NCBI GenBank assembly: GCA_035637315.1
Contig: DASPXK010000400.1
Coordinates: 1-25,843 of the forward strand
DNA from: DASPXK01 sp035637315
Lineage (GTDB): Bacteria > Chloroflexota > UBA6077 > JACCZL01
Reading direction: 5' to 3'
DNA: 25,843 nt
Shown here: in pieces, positions 16,082 through 23,526 of the stretch
Layout: every line of letters starts with the position of its first letter
How positions within the stretch are numbered: position 1 is the first letter of the stretch
The notes under the pieces: generated by a model
What the model saw: only the letters and a program-made list of their open reading frames with translations
What the model was told of the DNA's origin: nothing
Databases searched by the model: none
Program-made: the position numbers and the translations under genes

Positions 16082-16149
16082 AGCGATTCCTTAGGCAAGC
16101 GAGGAGTCGTCTACGAGATTCCTTAGGTTCGCTCATCTAGCTTTGTAAA
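16075..16149 (+). promoter_or_regulatory. Operator/promoter of the KimA-like gene: CTTTAG, CTTAGG, CTTAGG
   Basis: ATCCTTTAG (16075-16083), TTCCTTAGG (16087-16095) and TTCCTTAGG (16119-16127) are related sites; the first two are 12 bp apart and the last follows 32 bp later. GATTCCTTAGG occurs exactly twice (16085-16095, 16117-16127). The last CTTAGG sits 16 nt before TGTAAA (16144-16149), like an activator-covered -35. A very similar layout precedes the USP-like gene (18440-18510). Confidence 0.5.
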
Positions 16150-16236
16150 CGTGGGCCGTTTTCCGGGACTGGGCTGACAACGTGGAACCTGGTGGATCGG
16201 CCTGCCCCGAAGCCGAGCGATCGTACGGAGACGTCT

Positions 16237-18444
16237 GTGACCAGCACCCACGCGGATGGGACACGAGCAGCGGGCCAGGGCCGACGCGTCCGGATCCGCG
16301 AGCCCTCGCGTTGGCCCGGCAGCATCCCAGAGTCAAATAGCTCCGATCGACTCGACTCTGTTGCTGAGTCCGGCACGTACGATGCGCGCAGCGATCGGGT
16401 CCCTGTTCCGGCGCCCGCGCACGGCGACCTCCACCAAATGGAAACAGTTCACGGGCACCACCCGGGCGACCGGTACGTGCGCGTGAAGCGACACCGCAGC
16501 TTTCGGCGGGCCGGGGCCGGGCACCTGGTCCTGGCCCGCGGCGTGGGTGGCCCAAAAGGCCGCCTCGGGCGGCTCTTCGCGGCGTTCAAGAGACTGCTGG
16601 TCGGTCGGCCGCTGATGACGGCCGAGGAGCCCCACGAGCGCGTCAACGTCTTCACCGGCCTGGCCGTCTTCGCCTCCGACAACATCTCCTCGTCGGCGTA
16701 CGCGACCGAGGAGATCATGCGTGTGCTGGTCCTGGCCGGAGCCGGCGCGTTGGCCCTGACGCTGCCCATCACGATCGTCATCGTCGCGGTGCTGGCGATC
16801 GTCGTGCTCAGCTATCAGCAGACCATCGGCGCGTATCCCAGTGGCGGCGGATCCTACATCGTCGCCAGCGACAACCTTGGCCCGCTGGCCGGGCTCACCG
16901 CCGCCGGCGCGCTGCTGACCGATTACGTGCTGACGGTGTCGGTCTCGATCGCCGCTGGCGTCGCCGCGCTGACCTCGATCTTCCCCGGCCTCTTCGAGTA
17001 CCGCGTCGCGGCCGGGATCGCGTGCGTCGCGATCCTCTGCCTGGGCAACCTGCGCGGCATCCGCGAGAGCGGCGCGATCTTCACGGCCCCGTGTTATGTG
17101 TACCTGGTGGCGATCTTCGGCCTGCTGGGCTACGGCTTCTTCCTGTACACGAGTGGCGGACTGCCACCGTACGAGGCGCCGGCCGCCTGGAGCGAAGCGC
17201 ACGGCACGGAATCGCTCGGTCTGCTACTGATCCTGCGCGCGTTTGCCTCCGGCTCGGTGGCCCTAACCGGGACCGAGGCTGTGTCCAACGGGGTGCCGGC
17301 CTTCAAGCCCCCGGAGCCACGCCATGCCAAGATCGTCCTGGTCCTGATGGGTACATTCTTCGGCTCCATTTTCCTGGGGATGAGCTTCCTGGCCGGACAA
17401 CTCGGCATCCTCCCGGACCCGACGGAGGAGGAGACCGTCGTCAGCCAGCTCACGCGCACCCTCGTCGGCGACAACACCCCGTACCACTACCTCGTCCAGC
17501 TTTCGACCGCGCTGCTGCTGGTGCTGGCCGCCAACACGGCGTTCGCCGACTTCCCGAGATTGTCGAGCATCCTGGGTCGAGACCGCTTCCTGCCACGCCT
17601 GTTCGCGTTCCGCGGCGACCGCCTGGCTTTCACCAGCGGGATCGTCCTGCTCGCGGCCATCGCGGCGGGGCTGATCGTAGCGTTCGAGGGCAGCGTCACC
17701 AACCTGATCCCGCTCTACACGGTCGGCGTGTTCATCGCCTTCACTCTCAGCCAGGCCGGGATGGTGCAGCACTGGTGGAGGCTGCGCGGGCAGGAGCGAG
17801 GCTGGCAGCTCCGGGCCGGGATCAACGGTCTGGGCGCCGTCACCACGAGCATTGTCGCGATCGAGGTCGGCTTCTCGAAGTTCGCCCTGGGCGCATGGAT
17901 GGTCCTCATCCTCATTCCGGCTCTGATCGCGCTGATGTGGACGATTCGGCAGCACTATGTCCGGCTGGAGGGCGCCCAGGAGCCCGAGACGCCGCTCGAC
18001 CCGGCCGAAATCCGGCCGCGCGTCGTGGTCCCGATCGCCGCCGTAAACGTGCCCGCTCAGCAGGCGATCGCGTTTGCCCGCGTCGTCGCCGGCGATGGGC
18101 CGGTGACTGCGGTGCACGTGACGGACAACCCCGAGGCAGGCGCGCGAGTGCGCGCCGACTGGGAGCGCTGCGCGGATCAGGACGCGGAGCTCGTGGTGCT
18201 CGAATCCCCGTTCCGATCCCTCACGGGCCCGCTGCTGGCTTACATCGACGCGCTTCACGAGACCTATCCACAAGACACGATCGTCGTGGTCCTGCCAGAG
18301 TACGTGCCCGACCACTGGTGGGAGCACCTGCTTCACAATCAGACCGCTCTCCGGCTCAAAGCCCAGCTCCTGTTCCACCCCGGCCTTATCGTGGCCAACG
18401 TGCCCTACCACCTTGGCGCGGTCAAGCTCGCGGGAAAGGCTTAG
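16237..18444 (+). CDS. KimA-like potassium importer (APC superfamily, KUP-type)
   Basis: This protein of about 735 residues has a variable hydrophilic N-terminus (about 1-120), 12 or so membrane segments, and a cytoplasmic C-terminal domain (from about 590). Motifs match KimA/YdaO, a high-affinity proton-coupled K+ importer: FASDNISSSAYATEE (Asp148, Tyr155), YPSGGGSYIVA, TDYVLTVSVS (from Asp229) and TGTE (344-347). The Asp-to-Tyr and Asp-to-Asp spacings equal those I recall for K+-binding residues in Bacillus KimA. GTG 16237 is chosen because CGGAG lies 6 nt upstream; GTG 16192 and ATG 16438 are alternatives. No c-di-AMP (ydaO) riboswitch was recognised in the leader. Its context with KdpDE-like genes supports a potassium role. 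Confidence 0.83.
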   Translation: MTSTHADGTRAAGQGRRVRIREPSRWPGSIPESNSSDRLDSVAESGTYDARSDRVPVPAPAHGDLHQMETVHGHHPGDRYVRVKRHRSFRRAGAGHLVLARGVGGPKGRLGRLFAAFKRLLVGRPLMTAEEPHERVNVFTGLAVFASDNISSSAYATEEIMRVLVLAGAGALALTLPITIVIVAVLAIVVLSYQQTIGAYPSGGGSYIVASDNLGPLAGLTAAGALLTDYVLTVSVSIAAGVAALTSIFPGLFEYRVAAGIACVAILCLGNLRGIRESGAIFTAPCYVYLVAIFGLLGYGFFLYTSGGLPPYEAPAAWSEAHGTESLGLLLILRAFASGSVALTGTEAVSNGVPAFKPPEPRHAKIVLVLMGTFFGSIFLGMSFLAGQLGILPDPTEEETVVSQLTRTLVGDNTPYHYLVQLSTALLLVLAANTAFADFPRLSSILGRDRFLPRLFAFRGDRLAFTSGIVLLAAIAAGLIVAFEGSVTNLIPLYTVGVFIAFTLSQAGMVQHWWRLRGQERGWQLRAGINGLGAVTTSIVAIEVGFSKFALGAWMVLILIPALIALMWTIRQHYVRLEGAQEPETPLDPAEIRPRVVVPIAAVNVPAQQAIAFARVVAGDGPVTAVHVTDNPEAGARVRADWERCADQDAELVVLESPFRSLTGPLLAYIDALHETYPQDTIVVVLPEYVPDHWWEHLLHNQTALRLKAQLLFHPGLIVANVPYHLGAVKLAGKA

Positions 18445-18510
18445 CGAATCTTTAGCCCTCGCGTGTCGTTGCTCGGCGTCTTCTTAGGCGGGCTGGCTCA
18501 AACTGTAGAT
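18440..18510 (+). promoter_or_regulatory. Operator/promoter of the USP-like gene, same layout as kimA
   Basis: CTTAGC (18440-18445, overlapping the kimA stop codon), CTTTAG (18450-18455) and CTTAGG (18483-18488) repeat the kimA layout: a close pair, then CTTAGG 33 bp further on. TGTAGA (18504-18509) follows the last site by 15 nt as a possible -10. Transcription would start a few nucleotides before ATG 18521. Confidence 0.45.
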
Positions 18511-18520
18511 GAGGGCGGCC

Positions 18521-18922
18521 ATGTTTGACGGCTCCGAGATAATCGTTCCGTTCGACGCATCGAGTGGTGCCGAGCAGCTGCTTCGGCACGCGTGCCGGAT
18601 CGCACGCGCCGAAGACATGCTGCTGAGCGTCCTCTGCGGCGTCGAGCAGCCGGCCGGCGCCGCGCCCCATGAAGCGCCGCCTGACGACGGCCCGGTCCTC
18701 ACGGCGCTCGTCCGCGCGCAGGAGATCTGCCGAGAGGAGGGGGTGGCGCCCGCGCTGGAGCTTCGCTGCGGACACAGCCTGACAGATGCCATCCTCGAGG
18801 AAGCTGAGCGCAGCGGCGCAACGCTCGTTTGCGTCAAGCTCGGCGAGCGTCGGCGCGGCGAGGCTGTGTTCGGTGCGCAGTCGCCCACCGACGGGCTGGG
18901 CATGGTCCCGGGCGGGCGGTAG
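18521..18922 (+). CDS. USP-like (universal stress protein) small protein, C-terminally short
   Basis: This 133-residue protein resembles a UspA domain: MFDGSEIIVPFDASSGAEQLLRHA at the start, a Pro-rich loop, then a helix and strand in LTDAILEEAERSGATLVCVK. UspA proteins normally end with the nucleotide-binding G-x2-G-x9-G-(S/T) motif and strand; here the sequence passes through GERRRGEAVFG and ends SPTDGLGMVPGGR, so this part is degenerate or cut short. The stop TAG (18920-18922) lies in the left arm of a 22-bp inverted repeat, which may have truncated the gene. ATG 18521 has GAGGG 5 nt upstream; ATG 18509 is an alternative. Gene and operator position link it to kimA and possibly to the USP domain missing from the kinase. 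Confidence 0.6.
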   Translation: MFDGSEIIVPFDASSGAEQLLRHACRIARAEDMLLSVLCGVEQPAGAAPHEAPPDDGPVLTALVRAQEICREEGVAPALELRCGHSLTDAILEEAERSGATLVCVKLGERRRGEAVFGAQSPTDGLGMVPGGR

Positions 18923-18991
18923 GGGGCGAAGCATTCGCGCTCCGAGTGCCCGCCTCCAGAGTAACTGTCGCGCGAATGCTTCGCCCCCTAC
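18919..18991. repeat. 22-bp perfect inverted repeat carrying both stop codons of convergent genes
   Basis: The left arm (18919-18940) and right arm (18970-18991) are perfect reverse complements over 22 bp (core GGGGGCGAAGCATTCGC) around a 29-nt loop. The USP-like gene stops with TAG at 18920-18922 in the left arm, and the LtrA gene stops with TAG at 18990-18988 in the right arm. It would form a strong hairpin in both transcripts and could act as a bidirectional terminator or be a dispersed MITE/REP-like unit. Confidence 0.9.
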
Positions 18992-20175
18992 GCGCTGCCG
19001 GTGCGCGAGGCGGTGAAGATGGATGCGGCCACGAGCGCGGCGAGGATCAGGCCGGTGATGAGGACCGGTTGGACAGTGGCGGTGGCGGCCAGGACGAGGG
19101 CCGCGGCGGTGAGCGGGAGGGCCATGACCGGAGCCGGCCTCGTGTGGTGGGGGCCAAGGTGCAGGGCCCACACGGTGAGCACGTAAACGGCGACGGGGAC
19201 GGTGACGGCCGCACCCGCGCCCTGGGCGGGCAGCTGAGTGCGGCCGGTGGCGTGGTCGATGGCTACCGCCAGGCCGGCACCGACGGCAGCGGCGGAACTG
19301 AAGATCAGCAGGTGGCCGTAGCCCCAGACGAAAGCGACGCGGTTTGAGACGAGCAGCCGGTGGGCGGGCTTGGCGAAGTACAGCCACCACATCGCGAAGA
19401 CGGTCAGTAGGCCGCCTGCGACTACCGCGAACAGGTCCGCGGTGGCCTGGTGCGCATCCAGAGCGGACTGGATAGCGATGGTCGCGGCGAGTACGGACTC
19501 GCCCAGCACGATGAGGGTGAACAGCCCGAACCGTTCGGCGATGTGGCGCGGGTGCCAGGGTGTGGGAGCGACGCGCTCGGCCCAGACCGGCGCCAGCAGC
19601 TCGGCTGTGGCCATCACTGGCCAGCCCGCCAGGTACCACCCGACGGGCAGGCCCAGCAAGCACACCCAGCCGGCCTGACACCCGCTCACCCCGGTCGCGT
19701 ACCGCAACGCGGTGCGCCGGCGCGCCGCATCCGCGCGGGCGGCGCGCAGCCACTGGGCGACCAGGGCCAGACGCATGACCACGTACCCGAGGGTGACCAC
19801 GGTGAAGTCGCGAGCGTCGAAGGCCCGCGGGACGCCGGCGGCCAGGATGAGTGCGCCAGCGATCTGCACCAGGGTCGCCAGCCGGTACGGCACGTCGTCA
19901 CAGTCGTAGGCGGAGGCGAACCAGGTGAAGTTCATCCACGCCCACCAGATGGCGAAGAAGACCATCCCATAGCCCACCACGCCCTGGCCGACGTGGTTCT
20001 CTGCCAGGGCGTGGTGCAGCCGGGCGCCGGCCTGCGCGACCGCCACGACGAAGCACAGGTCGAAGAACAGTTCCAGCGGGGTGGCGGCGCGGTGCGCCTC
20101 GCCGGTGCTTCGGGCCAGCATCGGTCTGAGCCATGCCCGTTCAGCCGGCGCGCTGGGGGCGGGCGGGTCGCTCAA
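18988..20175 (-). CDS. Low-temperature-requirement A (LtrA) family membrane protein
   Basis: This 395-residue integral membrane protein has about ten hydrophobic segments and the LtrA signature near the start: TPLELFFDLCFVVAVAQ, then WWAWMNFTWFASAYDCDD, and later HIAERFGLFTLIVLGESVLA. The family is named from a Listeria cold-sensitive mutant; no biochemical activity is established. The start is TTG 20175, supported by AGGAG 5 nt upstream. It lies 108 bp after the kinase gene on the same strand, with a TTGTCA (20254-20249) that could be a -35 of its own. The stop codon is in the right arm of the 22-bp inverted repeat. Confidence 0.85.
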   Translation of the reverse strand: MSDPPAPSAPAERAWLRPMLARSTGEAHRAATPLELFFDLCFVVAVAQAGARLHHALAENHVGQGVVGYGMVFFAIWWAWMNFTWFASAYDCDDVPYRLATLVQIAGALILAAGVPRAFDARDFTVVTLGYVVMRLALVAQWLRAARADAARRRTALRYATGVSGCQAGWVCLLGLPVGWYLAGWPVMATAELLAPVWAERVAPTPWHPRHIAERFGLFTLIVLGESVLAATIAIQSALDAHQATADLFAVVAGGLLTVFAMWWLYFAKPAHRLLVSNRVAFVWGYGHLLIFSSAAAVGAGLAVAIDHATGRTQLPAQGAGAAVTVPVAVYVLTVWALHLGPHHTRPAPVMALPLTAAALVLAATATVQPVLITGLILAALVAASIFTASRTGSA

Positions 20176-20283
20176 GGGTGCTCCTGGGGTGCGGTACTGC
20201 CGGCCGCGGGCCTTCCGACCCTCACTCGCTATGCTATGCGAACCAGCGTGACAATTACCGCCGCCGCGGAGGCATCCAATGCG

Positions 20284-21960
20284 TCAAACGTTGCCGCCCC
20301 GCTCCCGAGATCGCGGGGAGGAAGCCGCCTCCTCTCGCCCACGCGGCCGACGGTCGCGAGAGGGGTTAGCCGCAGGCAGCGTGAAGGAAAAGCGGCTGCC
20401 CTCGGCGACCTTGCTCTCAACCGAGACAGCGCCCCCCATCGCCTCGACCAGCTCGCGGACGATGGCCAGGCCCAGGCCGGCGCCGCCGCTGGCCCGGTCG
20501 CGAGCCGCGTCGCCACGGTAGAAACGCTCGAATACGTGCGGGAGCTGGTCCGGCGGAATGCCAACGCCGGTGTCCTCGACTGTGAGCGTGAGCTGGCCGT
20601 TCCGACGGTCGCCGCGCACCGAGATGAGACCGCCTTCGGGCGTGTGGCGGAGAGCGTTTCGCACCAGATTGCCCAACGCCTGAGCCACGCGCTGCCGATC
20701 GGCCAGGGCGGGCGGCAAGTCGGGCTCGACTCGGGTCACCACGGCCACCTGCCGCTCGCGGCGGGCGACGTCGCGGATGGCCCCCGCCACGTCCTCGATT
20801 ACGTCGGCGAGCGCGAGCGGCTGCAACCTCAATGGCAGCGCACCGGCTTCGGCGGTGGACAGGGCGAACAGGTCGTCCACGAGTCGGCTGAGATGCTCGG
20901 TCTCGCGATGGATGACCTCCAGGTACTCGCTCCGCCTCGGGTCGACCGGCTCGCGGTCCTGCATGAGCAGCGATTCGACGTGGGCGCGGATGGACGCCAG
21001 CGGCGTGCGCAGCTCGTGCGAGACGTTGGCGACCAGCTCTCGCTTGGCATCCAAAAGCTCCTCGGCGTGCCGCTTCTCGTCCTCCAGTTCGGCGACCGTG
21101 GCAGCCAGGCGCTTGGCCATTGAGTTGAAGCGCTGTGCGAGCTGGCCGACCTCGTCTTGCGGCCCTTCCTCGACGCGCGAGGCGAGGTCTCCCGAGGCCA
21201 GCTCTTCGGCTGCCCGGCCGAGCCGCTCGAGGCGGGCTACGAGCCGTCGCGAGAGCAGGTAGGCGACCAGACTGGACGAGGCGAGCGCGAACACAAAGGC
21301 GGAAGCCAGGACGGCCACCGTGGCGGCGCTGAAGATGGCCAGGCCTCGCCAGAAGTTGCCAAAACGGTCCGGGGAAGGCAGCTCGGACTTGGCCACGACG
21401 ACAGCCGCCAGCGCGCGCCCGGGCTCCTCGAAGACCGGGTAGGCCCCAAGCGCGACCGGCCCACTGCCTGATCGGATCGACACCAGGCGGCGCGGGTCAA
21501 GCTCGCCACCCAGCGCGGCCTCAGCCAGGGGCTGCCATTCGGAGCGCTCCGGCGGAGCGAAGGCGGCGCCCGATTGGTCCGAGCTGCCCAGTACGCGCCC
21601 GTCCGGACCGATCACCACGATGTAGGCCAGGTTTCGCAACGAGGGCCCGAAACCCTCCACGCGGTACGCCGGCTCGGGCGCAAACGGCCCCGGGCCAGCC
21701 AGCACTCGGATCCTGCCGCTTACCAGCGACCGCAGGACCGCGTTCAGGTCAGCGTCCTGGCCGCGCACGACGAGCCCGGTCACGGCGCCCGCGATGATCC
21801 GAGCGTCGAACGCTGGCTCGCGGCTCGGTGTATTCTGGACCGCTACCCAGCCGGTCGTGATCAGAATGGTCGCCGCGATCATGCTGACCAGGGTGAAGGC
21901 GATCGCGACGAGGTGCGAGAGGGTGAGCTGCCAACGGAGCCGGCTGAGGGCTCGTCTCAC
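20284..21960 (-). CDS. HAMP-domain sensor histidine kinase (PhoR/ResE-like)
   Basis: This 558-residue kinase has a first membrane helix (about 12-40), an extracytoplasmic sensor region of roughly 165 residues, a second helix (about 206-232), a HAMP domain (RRLVARLERLGRAAEELASG), a coiled coil and a kinase core. His315 lies in NVSHELRTPLASIRAH; NLVRNALRHTP, EDTGVGIPPD and GGAGLGLAIV are the N, G1 and G2 boxes. The GTG start (21960-21958) overlaps the regulator stop by 4 bp (GTGA), so the pair is translationally coupled. The last ~28 residues (NPSRDRRPRGREEA...) form a basic, low-complexity tail. The signal is unknown; PhoR, ResE or CssS types have similar layouts. Confidence 0.87.
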   Translation of the reverse strand: MRRALSRLRWQLTLSHLVAIAFTLVSMIAATILITTGWVAVQNTPSREPAFDARIIAGAVTGLVVRGQDADLNAVLRSLVSGRIRVLAGPGPFAPEPAYRVEGFGPSLRNLAYIVVIGPDGRVLGSSDQSGAAFAPPERSEWQPLAEAALGGELDPRRLVSIRSGSGPVALGAYPVFEEPGRALAAVVVAKSELPSPDRFGNFWRGLAIFSAATVAVLASAFVFALASSSLVAYLLSRRLVARLERLGRAAEELASGDLASRVEEGPQDEVGQLAQRFNSMAKRLAATVAELEDEKRHAEELLDAKRELVANVSHELRTPLASIRAHVESLLMQDREPVDPRRSEYLEVIHRETEHLSRLVDDLFALSTAEAGALPLRLQPLALADVIEDVAGAIRDVARRERQVAVVTRVEPDLPPALADRQRVAQALGNLVRNALRHTPEGGLISVRGDRRNGQLTLTVEDTGVGIPPDQLPHVFERFYRGDAARDRASGGAGLGLAIVRELVEAMGGAVSVESKVAEGSRFSFTLPAANPSRDRRPRGREEAASSPRSRERGGNV

Positions 21961-22661
21961 GGCTCGTCGTCCTTGCGAGCCGCGAAGCGATAGCCGATTC
22001 CCCAGACAGTCTCGATCCGTTCGCCCACCTGGCCGAGCTTCTTTCTCAGGCGCAGGATGTGGGTGTCCACCGTGCGATCGAAGCCGCTGTAGTCGTAGCC
22101 CCACACCTTTTCGACCAGGTAGTCGCGACCAAACGCCCGGCCGGGGTGGCGGACTAGCATGACCAGCAGGTCGAACTCCTTGGGCGTAAGCTCGACGGCC
22201 CGTCCCTCGACCGTGACGACGTGCTGGCCGAGATCGACCCGCAGCGGGCCGGATTCGAGGACCGGCGGCGTGGCCTCGGCGAAGCTTCCCTCACGAAGCA
22301 GGTCGACTCGACGCAGCATCGCCCGCACGCGCGCCAGCAGCTCACGGATGCTGAACGGCTTGGTCAGATAGTCGTCGGCGCCCACTTCCAGGCCGAGGAC
22401 ACGGTCGACCTCATCCGAGCGCGCCGTCAGCATCAGGATCGGCACGACGCTCTCCCGACGGACCCGCCGACAGACCTCCAGCCCATCCAGACGCGGCAGC
22501 ATCCAGTCCAGGATCACCAGGTCCGGGTGCTCCTGCTGGACCGCCAGCACGGCGCCCGGGCCATCGAACGCCTGGGTCACGCGATGTCCCTCGTCTTCCA
22601 GATGCCGACGGACGAGATTGTTCAAGTCACGCTCGTCCTCGGCGATCAGAATCGCCGCCAC
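21957..22661 (-). CDS. PhoB/PhoP-like OmpR-family response regulator
   Basis: This 234-residue regulator has a receiver (ILIAEDERDL with Glu8/Asp9, phospho-acceptor Asp52 in LVILDWMLPRLDG, Lys in DDYLTKPFS) and a winged-helix domain (LTPKEFDLLVMLVRHPGRAF, VDTHILRLRKKLG, GIGYRFAA). GTG 22661 is chosen because AACGGAGG lies 10 nt upstream and the receiver starts right after it; the frame is open to 22724 but the extra residues do not look conserved. It overlaps the kinase gene by 4 bp. An 11-bp direct repeat of the OmpR/PhoP type lies in its own upstream region, suggesting autoregulation. Confidence 0.87.
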   Translation of the reverse strand: MAAILIAEDERDLNNLVRRHLEDEGHRVTQAFDGPGAVLAVQQEHPDLVILDWMLPRLDGLEVCRRVRRESVVPILMLTARSDEVDRVLGLEVGADDYLTKPFSIRELLARVRAMLRRVDLLREGSFAEATPPVLESGPLRVDLGQHVVTVEGRAVELTPKEFDLLVMLVRHPGRAFGRDYLVEKVWGYDYSGFDRTVDTHILRLRKKLGQVGERIETVWGIGYRFAARKDDEP

Positions 22662-22717
22662 GCGCTCACAGCCTCCGTTGAATGTTAGCTCCGCGTGTGG
22701 GCCGAAGGGTCGCCAAT

Positions 22718-22737
22718 CTGTCACAGAACGGTGAACA
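22718..22737 (-). promoter_or_regulatory. 11-bp direct-repeat operator facing the response regulator
   Basis: Read on the minus strand: GTTCACCGTTC followed directly by TGTGACAG. The two half-sites are exactly 11 bp apart (starting at 22736 and 22725). GTTCACC is the half-site of PhoP boxes in high-GC Gram-positives, and 11-bp spacing is usual for OmpR-family regulators. It is an inverted copy of the site at 22797-22816. Confidence 0.55.
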
Positions 22738-22796
22738 GCCGTCTGGCCGCGGCGGGGGTGCGGGCTGCCACGACGAGGACGACGAGCTCAACAGCA

Positions 22797-22841
22797 TGTT
22801 CATCGAGCTGTGACAGGCGGGCCACAGCCTCGTGACTGGCG
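22797..22841 (+). promoter_or_regulatory. 11-bp direct-repeat operator facing the DUF5666-like gene
   Basis: GTTCATCGAGC (from 22798), TGTGACAGGCG (from 22809) and CGTGACTGGCG (from 22831) lie in 11-bp phase, two helical-turn steps separating the last two. TGTTCA-N5-CTGTGACAG here is the exact mirror image of CTGTCACAG-N5-TGAACA at 22718-22737. Confidence 0.55.
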
Positions 22842-22986
22842 CCGTCGTATCCTGAGTGTAGGAGTCCTGACGACGGGGCCGCGGAAAAGGGGGTCACGCC
22901 GGCGGCCACCTGGCCCACGCAGCCATCGTAGGGACGTCCGAGACAGATCGGGCCTGAGCCCGAGTACAAGACAAAGGAGCACACCA

Positions 22987-23508
22987 ATGAGGCGATTGAG
23001 ATTTCCCATCGCGGTGGCGGTGACGTCACTGGCGCTGGTCCTGGCGCTTGCAGGAATCGGCCTGTTGGCAGCCCGCAGCGCACTGGCCAACGCGCCATGG
23101 ATGGGCCCCTATGCCTTCGACCTCCCACCCGAGCTAAAGGGGCTCCCCGACCTGTCGCCCGAGGAGCGTTTCGGCCACTTCCTGGGCGCGCAGGTCAACT
23201 TGAGGGACAAGGACAACAAGCCGCTCACCATCAGCGCAACGCCCGGCACGGCAACCGCGGTCAGCGCGACCAGCCTCACCATCGCCGCCAACGACGGCGC
23301 GACCAAGACGTTCAGCCTCGACGACAAGACAGTCATTCGCGGCAAGCGGGTCCAAGGGGGCGCGCAGGCCACCCAGCCGACACTCGCGAAAGACGACAAG
23401 GTCGTGGTGATGACGATCGACGGCAGCTCGACGGCGACCGCGGTCATGGTCGGTGGCGGTGACGGCTTCGGACCGGCTGGTCCACACCGCTTCGGGCCAA
23501 GCCGATAG
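22987..23508 (+). CDS. Secreted DUF5666-like domain protein
   Basis: This 173-residue protein has a signal peptide or N-terminal anchor (MRRLRFPIAVAVTSLALVLA, with ARSALANA as a plausible signal peptidase I site). The mature part contains a small beta domain: TATAVSATSLTIAANDGATK, then FSLDDKTVIRG and KDDKVVVMTIDGSSTATAVM. This resembles DUF5666 domains, secreted small beta-barrels of unknown function common in Actinobacteria and Chloroflexota. The end is Gly/Pro/His-rich (GGGDGFGPAGPHRFGPSR). ATG 22987 has AAAGGAG 7 nt upstream. It is divergent from the two-component genes and has a matching operator upstream, so it is a likely regulatory target. Confidence 0.72.
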   Translation: MRRLRFPIAVAVTSLALVLALAGIGLLAARSALANAPWMGPYAFDLPPELKGLPDLSPEERFGHFLGAQVNLRDKDNKPLTISATPGTATAVSATSLTIAANDGATKTFSLDDKTVIRGKRVQGGAQATQPTLAKDDKVVVMTIDGSSTATAVMVGGGDGFGPAGPHRFGPSR

Positions 23509-23526
23509 ACGAGTGGGCGAGCAGCT

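Larger units (their letters stand above)
22662..22986. other. Divergent regulatory region between the regulator and the DUF5666-like gene
   Basis: No gene is seen in these 325 bp. They hold two mirror-image operators (listed separately), a minus-strand TAACAT (about 22687-22682) that could be a -10 for the regulator, a small hairpin CGGGC-CTGA-GCCCG (22949-22962), and the RBS AAAGGAG (22973-22979) of the rightward gene. Confidence 0.6.

Noticed and set aside
16192..16236. GTG at 16192 as the kimA start
   Set aside because: No ribosome binding site; GTG 16237 has CGGAG at good spacing. The far N-terminus is not conserved enough to settle it completely.
16071..16437. c-di-AMP (ydaO) riboswitch before the KimA-like gene
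   Set aside because: KimA genes often have one, but I could not find its conserved GGGGAACC and related segments here; the repeats look like protein operators instead.
17022..18455. Long second frame on the plus strand inside the KimA-like gene
   Set aside because: Arg/Pro/Gly-rich shadow frame; the KimA frame has clear membrane segments and conserved residues.
19450..21123. Long rightward frame opposite the LtrA and kinase genes
   Set aside because: Crosses two well-supported genes, is low-complexity and charged, and matches no family; typical GC-rich antisense frame.
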